Shown here one piece after another: positions 23,928 through 32,333 of a stretch of DNA of 47,653 bases. The position numbers were made by a program, and so were the translations under genes. The stretch is taken from assembly GCF_001942345.1 (NCBI RefSeq), contig NZ_MKKI01000008.1:1-47653 (forward strand), read 5' to 3'. A model generated the notes under the pieces. The model ran no database searches. It had not been told where the DNA came from and saw only the letters and a list, made by a program, of their open reading frames with translations. Origin of the DNA: Corynebacterium sp. CNJ-954. Lineage in GTDB: Bacteria; Actinomycetota; Actinomycetes; Mycobacteriales; Mycobacteriaceae. How positions within the stretch are numbered: position 1 is the stretch's first letter; each line of letters opens with the position of its first letter.

Positions 23928-25016
23928 TTATCCGGCTACTAGCGACCTGACGCGAGAGCGCAGGTGGTCGGCGTGACTGTAGATACCCTCGATGGAGTCT
24001 AGGTCATGCGGAGTTTCGTTCTTGTTCTCATCGAACAGGACGATTCGGGGGATTTTGCGGTCGAACAAGAGGCGTGCGATCGGTTTGCGGTTGTTGTCCT
24101 GAAACAAGATCGCACAGTAGGTCTTGGCGTCTCGCATGGTGATGTCGGTGGCGGGTACGTCGGAACAGCAGATTGCGCGGATGATGCTGTGGGCCTGCCG
24201 TTCTTCTTCGGTGGTCACCACGCCGTCTTCCGAGACCGGCACGTCAGGGGCCTTCTCTTCGACGCTATCGGCGGCGGTTGCGACGGCTGTGGTGGGGTCC
24301 TCAAGGTCCTGGGCGGAGCGGAGACGACGGTTCGTTTCGTCCCGCAGGTACTGGCTGGCAGCAGTCGCAGCGAGACGGGTGAACAGATCCAGGTTTGCCG
24401 CGGTCATTCGGCGGGAGGTGACTCGGGCGGCCAGCAGCTTGACCCATTCCGTGGATGGTTCCTTGAGCTCCGCTGCGATGCCCTTCCTCAGTTCAGAGAC
24501 GTATTTCAGCTCTTCTGCGCTGGCGGCGATCGTCTCGGAGTCGAACTGGGTTTTCGTGCACATCTCGAGGTGCGGGAAGATTCGGGCGTCAACGGACGAG
24601 AGGTCAAGGGTCATGAACGGTTTCTCGTCCATGCGGTTGACGGCGTCGAGCTGAGCATAGAACTGGTAGACCTCGCCGTTCGTGAGAATCGCGAACTCGG
24701 TGTCCGTGACGTTGAAATACCGGACGAGCTGGGTAGCGTGATTGAGGTCGAGGGGTTCCCCGATCTTCTTGCACTCGATGAGGAACCGGAAGTCGTCGCC
24801 GGACTTGATGGCGAAGTCGACTTTCTCACCCTTCTTCTTCCCGATGTCTGCGGTGTACTCGGGGATGACCTCACGGGGGTCCGTGACGTCATAACCGAGG
24901 ACGTTGCTGATGAAAGGGATGATGAACGCTGTCTTGGTGGCTTCCTCGGTCTCGATGATGGGTTTGAGTTCGCGAACCTTGGTCGCGAGTGCGCTGATCG
25001 CCTGGTCGATGCTCAT
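23928..25016 (-). CDS. Orphan type I restriction HsdR-N-like nuclease protein
   Basis: A 362-aa protein. The N-terminal part (residues about 20-110) reads KTAFIIPFISNVLGYDVTDP, VIPEYTADIGKKKGEKVDFA, then FRFLIECKKIGEPLDLNHAT, the PD-(D/E)xK arrangement of HsdR N-terminal nuclease domains (Asp in KVDFAI, Glu and Lys in ECKK), followed by LVRYFNVTDTEFAILTNGEV. No helicase motor, HsdM or HsdS is nearby, so it is not a complete restriction system. The C-terminal half (DAKTYCAILFQDNNRKPIAR, LLFDRKIPRIVLFDENKNE) resembles the extra domain seen in other stand-alone members of this group. Composition is visibly lower in GC than its neighbours, suggesting horizontal acquisition. ATG at 25016; weak AGAG ribosome site. 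Role (defence, prophage remnant or regulator) unknown. Confidence 0.8.
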   Translation of the reverse strand: MSIDQAISALATKVRELKPIIETEEATKTAFIIPFISNVLGYDVTDPREVIPEYTADIGKKKGEKVDFAIKSGDDFRFLIECKKIGEPLDLNHATQLVRYFNVTDTEFAILTNGEVYQFYAQLDAVNRMDEKPFMTLDLSSVDARIFPHLEMCTKTQFDSETIAASAEELKYVSELRKGIAAELKEPSTEWVKLLAARVTSRRMTAANLDLFTRLAATAASQYLRDETNRRLRSAQDLEDPTTAVATAADSVEEKAPDVPVSEDGVVTTEEERQAHSIIRAICCSDVPATDITMRDAKTYCAILFQDNNRKPIARLLFDRKIPRIVLFDENKNETPHDLDSIEGIYSHADHLRSRVRSLVAG

Positions 25017-25322
25017 GGTTGACTCTCTTGTCGGGGAATGTGCGCTGGGAGGTGGAGAGTCCTTCCCTGAGCGTTTAGGGATGAAAGTGATAATACATCA
25101 GGCAAAAGCATTGAGGTCGGTGTTCTGATATTGGACCCGGTTTTTCGTGTTTCCACTGGAGCATCCTGAAACACCGGGTGCGGACCAACCTTTCCGCCGG
25201 GCATGCCCGTGAACCACCCGCCGGTACCCGTCCAGAGGGCGAAATGTTCGTCATACCTGCCGTGAGTGGTGTCGTCTGACCTGCTATGACACGAGGTCTG
25301 CGCCTCGCGTACCCTGGTGGCC
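25017..25322. other. Intergenic region between nuclease-like and ABM genes
   Basis: A divergent promoter region without a gene. TATTAT on the complement (25090-25095) may be the -10 box of the nuclease-like gene. A hairpin GTGTTTC (25147-25153) / GAAACAC (25168-25174) lies in the middle. TACCCT at 25310-25315 serves the ABM gene. Confidence 0.5.
25310..25315 (+). promoter_or_regulatory. -10 box (TACCCT) of the ABM gene
   Basis: TACCCT ends seven bases before the ATG at 25323; leaderless-type spacing. Confidence 0.45.
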
Positions 25323-25646
25323 ATGATTTTGATCAATGTGCGGTTCCGTCCGCTTCCCGAGTACGTCGAGAACTTCCGCGAGGTTGTCGCGGACTTCACC
25401 GAGGCCACCCGGGCCGAGGACGGCAACCTGTGGTTTGACTGGTTCCGTGGCACCGACGACCCCTCCGAGTACTTCCTTGTCGAGGCATTCGAGGACGGCG
25501 CGGACGGCGCTCATGTCAACAGCGACCATTTCCAGGCCGCGTGCAAGCTGTTCCCGACGGTGTTGTCGGAGACCCCGCAGATCATAAACACCTCTATCCC
25601 GGGTAAAAGCGAGTGGGACCGGATGGCGGAGTTCTCCGTCGAATAG
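25323..25646 (+). CDS. Putative quinol monooxygenase (ABM domain)
   Basis: A 107-aa protein of the dimeric alpha+beta barrel superfamily. MILINVRFRPLPEYVENFRE, ATRAEDGNLWFDWFRGTDDP and YFLVEAFEDGADGAHVNSDH (with the conserved His) FQAACKLFPTVLSETPQIIN follow the pattern of YgiN/ABM-type monooxygenases, which act on quinols or small aromatic molecules without cofactor. Substrate cannot be deduced. ATG at 25323 preferred over GTG at 25317 because of the -10 spacing. It stands 18 bp before ppk2, which has its own -10 box. Confidence 0.85.
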   Translation: MILINVRFRPLPEYVENFREVVADFTEATRAEDGNLWFDWFRGTDDPSEYFLVEAFEDGADGAHVNSDHFQAACKLFPTVLSETPQIINTSIPGKSEWDRMAEFSVE

Positions 25647-25650
25647 CAGG

Positions 25651-25656
25651 TAAACT
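25651..25656 (+). promoter_or_regulatory. -10 box (TAAACT) of ppk2
   Basis: TAAACT ends eight bases before the ATG at 25665; leaderless-type spacing. Confidence 0.45.
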
Positions 25657-25664
25657 CGGTCCCC

Positions 25665-26558
25665 ATGACGTCACAGAACGCTCCGGGACCGACTGCCCCC
25701 GCTGAGAACCCGTCGGGGACCCGTCCGCCGAAACTGAACAAGAAAGCCTATGAGAAGGAGCTCAAGAAGCTCCAGGCCGATCTGGTGGACATGCAGCAGT
25801 GGGTCCGGGAGACCGGTGCCCGTGTGGTGGTCATCATGGAGGGGCGCGACGCCGCCGGCAAAGGTTCGGCGATCAAGCGGATCACCCAGTACCTCAACCC
25901 GCGGTTCTGCCGGGTGGAGGCGTTGCCGGCACCGACGTCCCGCGAACAGGGGCAGTGGTACTTCCAGCGCTACGTCGAGAAGCTGCCCACCGCCGGGGAG
26001 ATCGTGATCTTCGACCGCTCCTGGTACAACCGTGCCGGGGTCGAACGCGTCATGGGGTTCTGCACCGCCTCGGAGTACCGCCGGTTCCTGCACCAGGCTC
26101 CCGTCTTCGAGCGACTGCTCGTCGAGGACGGCATCATGCTGCGCAAGTACTGGTTCTCGGTCTCCGACGAGGAGCAGGTGGCCCGGTTCACCTCGCGCCG
26201 TGAGGATCCGCTGCGGCAGTGGAAGCTGTCGCCGATGGACCTGCAGTCCATCACCCGGTGGGAGGACTACTCGCGGGCGAAGGACGAGATGTTCGCGCAC
26301 ACAGACACGCCCGCCGCCCCGTGGTACACCGTGGAGAGCGAGGACAAGAAACGCTCCCGGATCAACGTGATCAACCACATCCTCTCCTCGGTGCCGTGGG
26401 AGAAAGTCGAGCACACGCCCCCGCGCATCCCGGAGCGACCGGAGGTGGCGTCAGACTACGAACGACCCCCGCGCACGGAGTTCCGTTACGTCCCCGACCT
26501 CGCCTCCAGCCTGGAGCAGGGAAAGCAGCAGAAGAAAAAGAAGCGGAAGAAGAAGTAG
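25665..26558 (+). CDS. ppk2: Polyphosphate kinase 2
   Basis: PPK2 transfers phosphate between polyphosphate and nucleotides (usually GDP or ADP). The P-loop VVVIMEGRDAAGKGSAIKRI (Walker A GRDAAGKGS, about residue 60), the RVEALPAPTSREQGQWYFQR lid region, the Walker B-type IVIFDRSWYNRAGVERVMGF, and WKLSPMDLQSITRWEDYSRA are all diagnostic. 297 aa matches one-domain class I PPK2. The C-terminus ends in a lysine-rich tail (QQKKKKRKKK), which could bind polyphosphate. A -10 box precedes the ATG at 25665. Convergent with the acyl-CoA synthetase gene, 15 bp apart. Confidence 0.95.
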   Translation: MTSQNAPGPTAPAENPSGTRPPKLNKKAYEKELKKLQADLVDMQQWVRETGARVVVIMEGRDAAGKGSAIKRITQYLNPRFCRVEALPAPTSREQGQWYFQRYVEKLPTAGEIVIFDRSWYNRAGVERVMGFCTASEYRRFLHQAPVFERLLVEDGIMLRKYWFSVSDEEQVARFTSRREDPLRQWKLSPMDLQSITRWEDYSRAKDEMFAHTDTPAAPWYTVESEDKKRSRINVINHILSSVPWEKVEHTPPRIPERPEVASDYERPPRTEFRYVPDLASSLEQGKQQKKKKRKKK

Positions 26559-26573
26559 GACTCCGCAGGCTAC

Positions 26574-28463
26574 TCACTCGTAGTGGGCGGCGATCTCCTG
26601 GGCGAAGTGCTCGTGGATCACCTTCCGGCGGAGCTTCAGTGACGGTGTGATCTCCTGGTAGTCGACCCCGAGGTCACGGTGCAGGATCGTGAACTTCTTG
26701 ACCTGCTCCCACCGGTTGAGGTTGCTGTTGAGCTCGTCGATGTAGCCCTGCACCATCTCCCGCGTTTCGGGGGCGCGGACGATCTCGCGGTAGCCACCGG
26801 AGACGCCCTGGCGTTCCGCCCAGGCGGTGACGGCATCCTCGTCGAGGGTGACGAGAGCGGACACGAACGGGCGGTCGTTGCCGACCACCACCAGTTGGCT
26901 GGCGACCGGGCAGAGCCCCTTGAACTTGGCCTCGACCTGGGCGGGAGCGACGTACTTGCCGTTGGACGTCTTGAACAGTTCTTTCTTTCGGTCGGTGATC
27001 CTGACCCGGCCTTCGCTGTCCATCTCGCCGATGTCGCCGGTGTGGAACCAGCCGTCGGGTTCCAGGACCTCGGCGGTGGCCTCCGGGTTGTTGTGGTAGC
27101 CGTCCATCACGCCCGGCCCCTTCACCAGGACTTCACCGTCGTCGGCGATGCGGACCTCGATACCCTCCAGCGGGGGGCCGACGTAGCCGGCGCGGTAGAT
27201 GTCCGGCCGGGTCAGACAGGTTGCCGCGCTGGTCTCGGTGAGTCCGTACCCCTCGAAGATCGGCATGCCGGCGGCACCGAACCAGCGGGCGATGTCGGTG
27301 TTCATGGCCGCCGAGCCAGAGATGAAGCGCCGGACATTACCCCCGAAGCGCTCGCGGATCTTCGACATCACCAGCCGGTCGCCGATCTTCGCCTGCAGAC
27401 GGATCCAGGGGCTGGCCGACCCGACACCGTTGTCGGCGTCGAAGACCTGGACGCACACGCGGCTGGCCCAGTGGAATAGCTTCTCCTTCACACCGCCCTC
27501 AGCGGCCATCATCGTGGCGATGCCGTTGTAGGCCTTCTCGAAGATGCGGGGGGCCGAGCCCATGAACGTCGGTTTGACGACGGCGAGGTTTTCGATGATC
27601 TTGTCGATCCGTCCGTCGATGGCGGTCTCGTACCCGATGTGGACGGGCAGGACAAGGAGCAGTTTGCCCATCACATGCGCCAACGGCAGCCAGAGGAACT
27701 GTTTGTCGTCGATGGTCAGGAGCTTCTCCGGGCCGGAGTTCGAGGTGACCTCGGAGGCGTGCGCCTCGAACACCCACACCCGGTGGGGGAGACGCACGCC
27801 CTTGGGACGACCGGTGGTGCCTGAGGTGTAGATCAGCGTCGACAGGTGTTCGAGTCGGGTCGCGTCAATACGGTCGTCGACGGCGGAGGGGTGGGCGTCG
27901 AGGTGTTCGCGTCCCCGTCGGCGCAGTTCCTCCAGGGTGATCACCCAACCGGGGGCACTGCTCTCGACCTCGTCCGGCACGTCGCCGCTCACCATCACGA
28001 CGGTCTGCACCCCGGGAATCTCGTCGCGGAGGCCGAGGAGCTTGTCCACCTGGTCCCGGTCCTCCGCGAACACCACCCGGGACCCCGAGTCGTCGAGGAT
28101 GAACGCGACGTCATCGGCGACGGTGGTGGGGTAGACCGTGACGGTGGCGGCGGAGGCGTACATGATCCCGTAGTTCGCCAGGGCCCACTCGTACCGGGTG
28201 GAACTGGCGATGGCGACCCGCTCCTCGGCCTCGATGCCCAGTGACATCAGGCCGCCGGCCACCTCGGACGCCTGTGCCCCGAGTTCCGCCCATGTCACCG
28301 CCTCCCAGGTTTCCCCGGATGCTCCGTCGGTGACCGGGAAGCTGTAGGCCCGACGCTCCGGTGTCTCCTTGATGCGCTTACGGAGCATGTGACCCACGGA
28401 CTGGATCGAGGGGTCGATCGGCACGGCGGTGGACGGGGTGCTGCCTGCGGACGCGGTTGTCAT
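26574..28463 (-). CDS. Long-chain acyl-CoA synthetase (FadD15-like)
   Basis: An AMP-forming fatty acid CoA ligase of 629 aa. Motifs: P-loop LIYTSGTTGRPKGVRLPHRV, LPLAHVMGKLL, RRFISGSAAMNTDIARWFGA, IFEGYGLTETSAATCLTRPD, WFHTGDIGEMDSEGRVRITD, RKKELFKTSNGKYVAPAQVE with the catalytic Lys region. The closest described type is mycobacterial FadD15. The ATG at 28463 has a clear GGAGAAGA eight to fifteen bases upstream; an earlier in-frame ATG at 28520 has no proper spacing. The divergent promoter region toward the enoyl-CoA hydratase-family gene contains a palindromic operator (28530-28543), suggesting joint control by a fatty-acid regulator. Confidence 0.93.
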   Translation of the reverse strand: MTTASAGSTPSTAVPIDPSIQSVGHMLRKRIKETPERRAYSFPVTDGASGETWEAVTWAELGAQASEVAGGLMSLGIEAEERVAIASSTRYEWALANYGIMYASAATVTVYPTTVADDVAFILDDSGSRVVFAEDRDQVDKLLGLRDEIPGVQTVVMVSGDVPDEVESSAPGWVITLEELRRRGREHLDAHPSAVDDRIDATRLEHLSTLIYTSGTTGRPKGVRLPHRVWVFEAHASEVTSNSGPEKLLTIDDKQFLWLPLAHVMGKLLLVLPVHIGYETAIDGRIDKIIENLAVVKPTFMGSAPRIFEKAYNGIATMMAAEGGVKEKLFHWASRVCVQVFDADNGVGSASPWIRLQAKIGDRLVMSKIRERFGGNVRRFISGSAAMNTDIARWFGAAGMPIFEGYGLTETSAATCLTRPDIYRAGYVGPPLEGIEVRIADDGEVLVKGPGVMDGYHNNPEATAEVLEPDGWFHTGDIGEMDSEGRVRITDRKKELFKTSNGKYVAPAQVEAKFKGLCPVASQLVVVGNDRPFVSALVTLDEDAVTAWAERQGVSGGYREIVRAPETREMVQGYIDELNSNLNRWEQVKKFTILHRDLGVDYQEITPSLKLRRKVIHEHFAQEIAAHYE

Positions 28464-28529
28464 TTCTTCTCCATCCGGACGGTGGTGTGGATCGCCTCGA
28501 CGATTCATCCTTTCTGTCACGATATCAAA

Positions 28530-28543
28530 TGAAACGTGTTTCA
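28530..28543. promoter_or_regulatory. TGAAAC-GT-GTTTCA operator between fadD and hydratase genes
   Basis: Perfect 6-bp arms around GT. It fits the TNNAACNNGTTNNA pattern known for the TetR-type lipid regulator KstR of mycobacteria and rhodococci. A close relative (TGAAACATGTTCCA) precedes the aconitase gene at 42814. Confidence 0.6.
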
Positions 28544-28615
28544 GTTCACAGTTGTACGTGATTCACCCCGGCATCGGTGGAGCCGCTGCGCCGCCGTCCG
28601 TCGTTTCGTGCCACC

Positions 28616-29692
28616 ATGGCAGACATGAACACCACAACCACCTCCCAGACACCCGCCGTCCGCGTCGAGACAGTGAACGGTACCGGCGTCATCACCCTCG
28701 ATCGTCCGAAAGCGCTCAATGCGCTGAACCACGAGATGATCAGCGCGATCGCCATGGCGCTCGACAGCTTCCGCGACGATGACAATGTGCAGCAGGTACT
28801 GCTGTGTTCGGCGGGGGAGAAGGCCTACTGCGCCGGTGGTGACGTGCGGTCGGTCCGTGACTCCGACCTCACGGGAGATTTCACCCCGGGAGACGACCTC
28901 TTCCGTGACGAGTACGACATGAACCATGCCCTCGCCACGTTCCCGAAGCCCACCATCGCCGTGGTCGACGGGATCGCCATGGGCGGCGGGCTGGGTGTCT
29001 CGGCCCACGCCGGTATCCGGGTGATCACCGAGAGGACGTGGCAGTCCATGCCGGAGATGGCCATCGGCTTCATCACCGACGTCGGTATCTCCCACGCATT
29101 CACCCACCTGCCGCACGTCCCCGACGAGTCGCGCACCGCCCTCGGACTGTTCCTGGCGACGACCGCCTACCGGATCGGCACCGATGACCTCCTGTGGAGC
29201 GGCCTGGCCACCCACATCCTGCATGACGGTGACACCGCCGCCTTCCGGGAGACCCTCGTGAACGACGGGCTGGATGCGGCGTTGGCGCGGACCGCGGGGA
29301 GGGAGTCCGCCGGGACGTCGACGTTGGCGGAGAACCTGGACTGGATCACCGCTACCTTCGCGGGCGAGGACTGGCCCACGATCGAGGGACGGATCGCTGA
29401 GTCGGAGGGGGAGTTCGCCGACAGTGTCCGTGAGATGCTGGCTCCGGCGAACCCGCTGTCACTGGTCGCCGCGACGGCACTACTGAACCACTCCGCGCGC
29501 AGCACTCTGCGGCAGGCGCTGGACGCGGAGTACGCACTGGGGCGGCTGCTTCGCCGTCAGCCCAACTTCCCCGAGGGAGTCCGGGCGGTGCTGGTCGACA
29601 AGGACCGGCAGGCGCACTTCTCCCCGGCCACCGTCGCCGACGTGACGGCCGAGCAGGTCGAGGAGGTCAGGCGGACAGTGGCGGAGTGCTGA
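28616..29692 (+). CDS. Enoyl-CoA hydratase/isomerase family, 3-hydroxyisobutyryl-CoA hydrolase-like
   Basis: Crotonase-fold protein of about 358 aa. NGTGVITLDRPKALNALNHE, CSAGEKAYCAGGDVRSVRDS and AVVDGIAMGGGLGVSAHAGI form the oxyanion-hole region. The segment MPEMAIGFITDVGISHAFTH carries the Glu and Asp that distinguish 3-hydroxyisobutyryl-CoA hydrolases from true hydratases, and the length and C-terminal part (NFPEGVRAVLVDKDRQAHFS) agree. HIBCH acts in valine breakdown. ATG at 28616 or, three codons later, 28625; neither has a strong ribosome site. Divergent from the acyl-CoA synthetase gene. Confidence 0.88.
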   Translation: MADMNTTTTSQTPAVRVETVNGTGVITLDRPKALNALNHEMISAIAMALDSFRDDDNVQQVLLCSAGEKAYCAGGDVRSVRDSDLTGDFTPGDDLFRDEYDMNHALATFPKPTIAVVDGIAMGGGLGVSAHAGIRVITERTWQSMPEMAIGFITDVGISHAFTHLPHVPDESRTALGLFLATTAYRIGTDDLLWSGLATHILHDGDTAAFRETLVNDGLDAALARTAGRESAGTSTLAENLDWITATFAGEDWPTIEGRIAESEGEFADSVREMLAPANPLSLVAATALLNHSARSTLRQALDAEYALGRLLRRQPNFPEGVRAVLVDKDRQAHFSPATVADVTAEQVEEVRRTVAEC

Positions 29693-30455
29693 CCCGCCGG
29701 GCGTCCCGTACCGTCCGCGCACCGTAGACGGCACCGGCACCGAGGGCGAGCGCCACGACCCCCGCGACGACGTCGAGGAAGTAGTGGTTCCCGGTGCCCA
29801 TCACGACGAGGAAAGTGACCAGCGGGTACAGGACTCCCAGCACCTTCAGCCAGGTCCTACGGGCCAGGCTGACCAGTATGGTCCCGCACCACGTCGCCCA
29901 CGCGCAGTGCAGTGAGGGCATGGCGGCGAACTGGTTGGAGACGGCGTCCGACCCGAGGTTCCCCGATTCAGGCCACCATCCCCACGACCCTGTCTTGGCC
30001 ATGATGTCGACGAAGTCTTCGGTGGCCAGCAGCCGGGGTGGTGCGGTGGGGGTGACGAAGAATCCGATGAGGGCCACGACCGTCGTCAGGATGATGATGA
30101 GACTGAGGAACCGGTAGCGCCGGTCGTGGCGCAGATACAGCCAGACGAGTACGGCGGGGGTCACGAGGAAATGCAGGGAGGCGTAGACCAGCGCGCTGGC
30201 GGCTGCCACGGTAGGGGTGGCGTCGAGAAAGGTGTTGAGACCGCGCTCCAGTGACAGGCCGAGGTTGCCCTGGAAGTCGAGGATCGCCTGCCCGTTCCGG
30301 TGGGCCACGGCGTCGGCGTCATGGACGCTGTTACGGATCCCCGAGTACACGGCGTACAGGCCCAGGAGAAGCAGGATTTCCAGCCACCAGCGGGGGCGGG
30401 TGGTCGAGGACGGCTCTACCGTCGTCTCCGTGTCTGTCGCCACGCCTGTCCTCAC
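29667..30455 (-). CDS. PAP2-superfamily membrane phosphatase
   Basis: A 262-aa membrane protein with about six hydrophobic segments. The phosphatase signature is split as in the family: QFAAMPSLHCAWATWCGTIL (motif with catalytic His) and VVMGTGNHYFLDVVAGVVAL (second catalytic His). The N-terminal hydrophobic part (WWLEILLLLGLYAVYSGIRN) and FFVTPTAPPRLLATEDFVD resemble the inositolphosphoryl-transferase-like (Aur1/PAP2_3) branch common in actinobacteria. Substrate is probably a lipid phosphate or phosphoinositol compound. It overlaps the 3' end of the HIBCH gene by 26 bp, tail to tail. Confidence 0.87.
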   Translation of the reverse strand: MRTGVATDTETTVEPSSTTRPRWWLEILLLLGLYAVYSGIRNSVHDADAVAHRNGQAILDFQGNLGLSLERGLNTFLDATPTVAAASALVYASLHFLVTPAVLVWLYLRHDRRYRFLSLIIILTTVVALIGFFVTPTAPPRLLATEDFVDIMAKTGSWGWWPESGNLGSDAVSNQFAAMPSLHCAWATWCGTILVSLARRTWLKVLGVLYPLVTFLVVMGTGNHYFLDVVAGVVALALGAGAVYGARTVRDARRVSTPPLSA

Positions 30456-30519
30456 CGCGCCGGGGACCCGCGGGCATCAGCAGGTCAGCCAGGCGAGTCG
30501 ATTCTGCATACTCCACTCA

Positions 30520-31317
30520 TCAGAACTTCATGTCCTGTTCATCTGCTACAGCGTACGTTCTTTCCTGGCGGTCGCAACCACCGGTGGAATCCGCGGAGGA
30601 CCGTCGCTGGACCCGCAGCCACACCACGAAACCCCAGGCGACGAAGATTCCGTAGACGAGGTAGAGGACGGCACTGGGGTAGTAGCCGGCCGTGAAGAGG
30701 AGGGGGACACCGACGATGTCGACCGCGATCCAGATCAGCCAGAACTCGGTCCATCCCCTGGCCATGCCGAAGGTGGCGAGCAGGGAACCGGTGAAGATCC
30801 AGGCGTCCGCCCATGGCCCCCAGGACCCCAGAGCGCTGAAGATCCAGGCGAAACCACAGGTTCCGACGACGGCGACGGCGAGCATGACCAGTCGTTCGCG
30901 TGACGTCGCCCACCGCGGTTGCACTGCCTCGTAGGTGTCGGCCGGTTCGGAGAGGATCGAGCGGGAGGGGTCGGTGTCCTCGGGCTCCCGCATGCCGGCG
31001 GTCGTGGCCCGGTGCCACTGCCACCAGCCGTAGACACTGACGATGAGGAACATGACCTGGCGTCCTGCCTGGCCGTAGAGGTCGAGGTCCTGCGGGGTGT
31101 GGAACATGCCGCCGAGAAAGACGGTGAACAACAGGATGTTCCCCGCGATACCCACCGGCCATGCCCAGACGACCCTCCGCATGCCGCCGATGGCGGAGGC
31201 GATACCGAAGCCGTTGCCGATGACCTCCCGCCAGAGGACCGCCGAGTCGCCGATCGACCACTGTGCGTTGAGGAATGTTGTGAGGGCGTCGTTGACCGAC
31301 GCCAGAATTCCGGACAT
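30520..31317 (-). CDS. ribM: Riboflavin transporter RibM (PnuX), PnuC family
   Basis: A 265-aa PnuC-family protein with seven or eight membrane segments: VVWAWPVGIAGNILLFTVFL, YGQAGRQVMFLIVSVYGWWQ and AWIFTGSLLATFGMARGWTE FWLIWIAVDIVGVPLLFTA (the last two adjoining) contain the conserved Q..F, W and D residues. PnuC proteins import nicotinamide riboside, but this gene has an FMN riboswitch directly upstream, and the corynebacterial PnuC homologue so controlled (RibM/PnuX) has been shown to import riboflavin. A hydrophilic insertion (EPEDTDPSRSILSEPADTYE) lies between segments. ATG at 31317. Confidence 0.9.
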   Translation of the reverse strand: MSGILASVNDALTTFLNAQWSIGDSAVLWREVIGNGFGIASAIGGMRRVVWAWPVGIAGNILLFTVFLGGMFHTPQDLDLYGQAGRQVMFLIVSVYGWWQWHRATTAGMREPEDTDPSRSILSEPADTYEAVQPRWATSRERLVMLAVAVVGTCGFAWIFSALGSWGPWADAWIFTGSLLATFGMARGWTEFWLIWIAVDIVGVPLLFTAGYYPSAVLYLVYGIFVAWGFVVWLRVQRRSSADSTGGCDRQERTYAVADEQDMKF

Positions 31318-31331
31318 GAGGTGTCCAGCCT

Positions 31332-31452
31332 TTCTCTCCCGTCCGGACTGTGACCGTCGGCTCCGGAATTACACCGGATCTGCTTGACCCACCTGGTGGA
31401 GGTGGCGCTCGCGGGCTTTCACCGCCGGTGGGGAATTTCGCCCCGCCCTGAG
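31332..31452 (-). promoter_or_regulatory. FMN riboswitch (RFN element) of ribM
   Basis: Read on the complement, the conserved RFN blocks appear in order: TCAGGGCGGGGCGAAATTCC, CCACCGGCGGTGAAAGCCCG, CGAGC, GATCCGGTGTAATTCCGGAG, CCGACGGTCACAGTCCGGAC and GGGAGAGAA. The aptamer ends about 15 bases before the ribM ATG, so FMN binding probably occludes translation. Confidence 0.97.
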
Positions 31453-31534
31453 AATGCGTACAGGACGTCACGTTACACCTGCCGTCGCGCTGTGGCGGGC
31501 GTTAGGCTCATCCGGACTGTTACTCTCTGAGAAT

Positions 31535-32311
31535 ATGACGGCGGAATCACACGGGATGCCTGGAGAATCGCGGAAAGCGGATTATCCGCCGGTGACGATG
31601 CCGGGCTACCTCTATCTGCTGGCATTGCTGCCGCCTGCTGCTGCGGCGGTGGCGCTGGTGGCGTCCTATGACGCACTGCCTGATCCGATGCCGACGCACT
31701 GGGGTTTCACCGGGGAGCCGGACTCCTGGTCGCCGAAGTCGATGGGGACGTTACTGTTCGGTGTCCTGCTTGGTCCGGTGATATGTGTGTTGGCCATGGG
31801 TTTCGTCGGTCTGTTCGTGCGGGTGCACTCCGGGTCCCTGTTTGAGCGCGGTGGGGCGAAGTCGACCCTGGACGCCCAACGCACCTGGCACGAACTCAAG
31901 GTGATGCAGCCGCTGATGGGCTGGTACTGCGTCATGCTCTCGACGTCGATGACCGTGATGATGCTCGGTCTGAACGGGCCGTGGGGGTGGTTGCAGGGAA
32001 TCTCCGGATGGATCGACGCGCTGGGGATGCTCGGCATTCTCGCCAGTACCGTCTGGTTGCTCGTGGTGATGGGGCGACGCGGCGACGCCGTCGCCGAGAG
32101 GTTCCCCCACCCGGACGGACGCCGGCGCCGGTGGCTGATGTTCATGGACATCCCGGGGAGTGACAGGGTGATGGTCGACACCGGATCGGGAATGAACTTC
32201 ACCTTCAATGTCGCGACCCGTGGTGGTCGGATCGGCGCAGTGGTCATGCTGCTTCTCCTCGCGGGCACGGCCGTGATGCTCCTGTCTATGGCGGTCACGG
32301 CATTGTTTTGA
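31535..32311 (+). CDS. DUF1648 (SdpI-like) membrane protein 1
   Basis: A 258-aa protein with about five membrane segments. YDALPDPMPTHWGFTGEPDS (residues about 47-66) is the hallmark of DUF1648, the N-terminal domain of SdpI, the immunity and signalling protein of the Bacillus SDP toxin. The C-terminal soluble part (RRRRWLMFMDIPGSDRVMVD, NFTFNVATRGGRIGAVVML) is shared with the next protein. The start is taken at the ATG at 31535; TAGGCT at 31503-31508 may be its -10. A toxin partner has not been found, so immunity is only a suggestion. Paralogue 22 bp downstream. Confidence 0.82.
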   Translation: MTAESHGMPGESRKADYPPVTMPGYLYLLALLPPAAAAVALVASYDALPDPMPTHWGFTGEPDSWSPKSMGTLLFGVLLGPVICVLAMGFVGLFVRVHSGSLFERGGAKSTLDAQRTWHELKVMQPLMGWYCVMLSTSMTVMMLGLNGPWGWLQGISGWIDALGMLGILASTVWLLVVMGRRGDAVAERFPHPDGRRRRWLMFMDIPGSDRVMVDTGSGMNFTFNVATRGGRIGAVVMLLLLAGTAVMLLSMAVTALF

Positions 32312-32333
32312 GGGGCTGATACCGTAGATTCTT

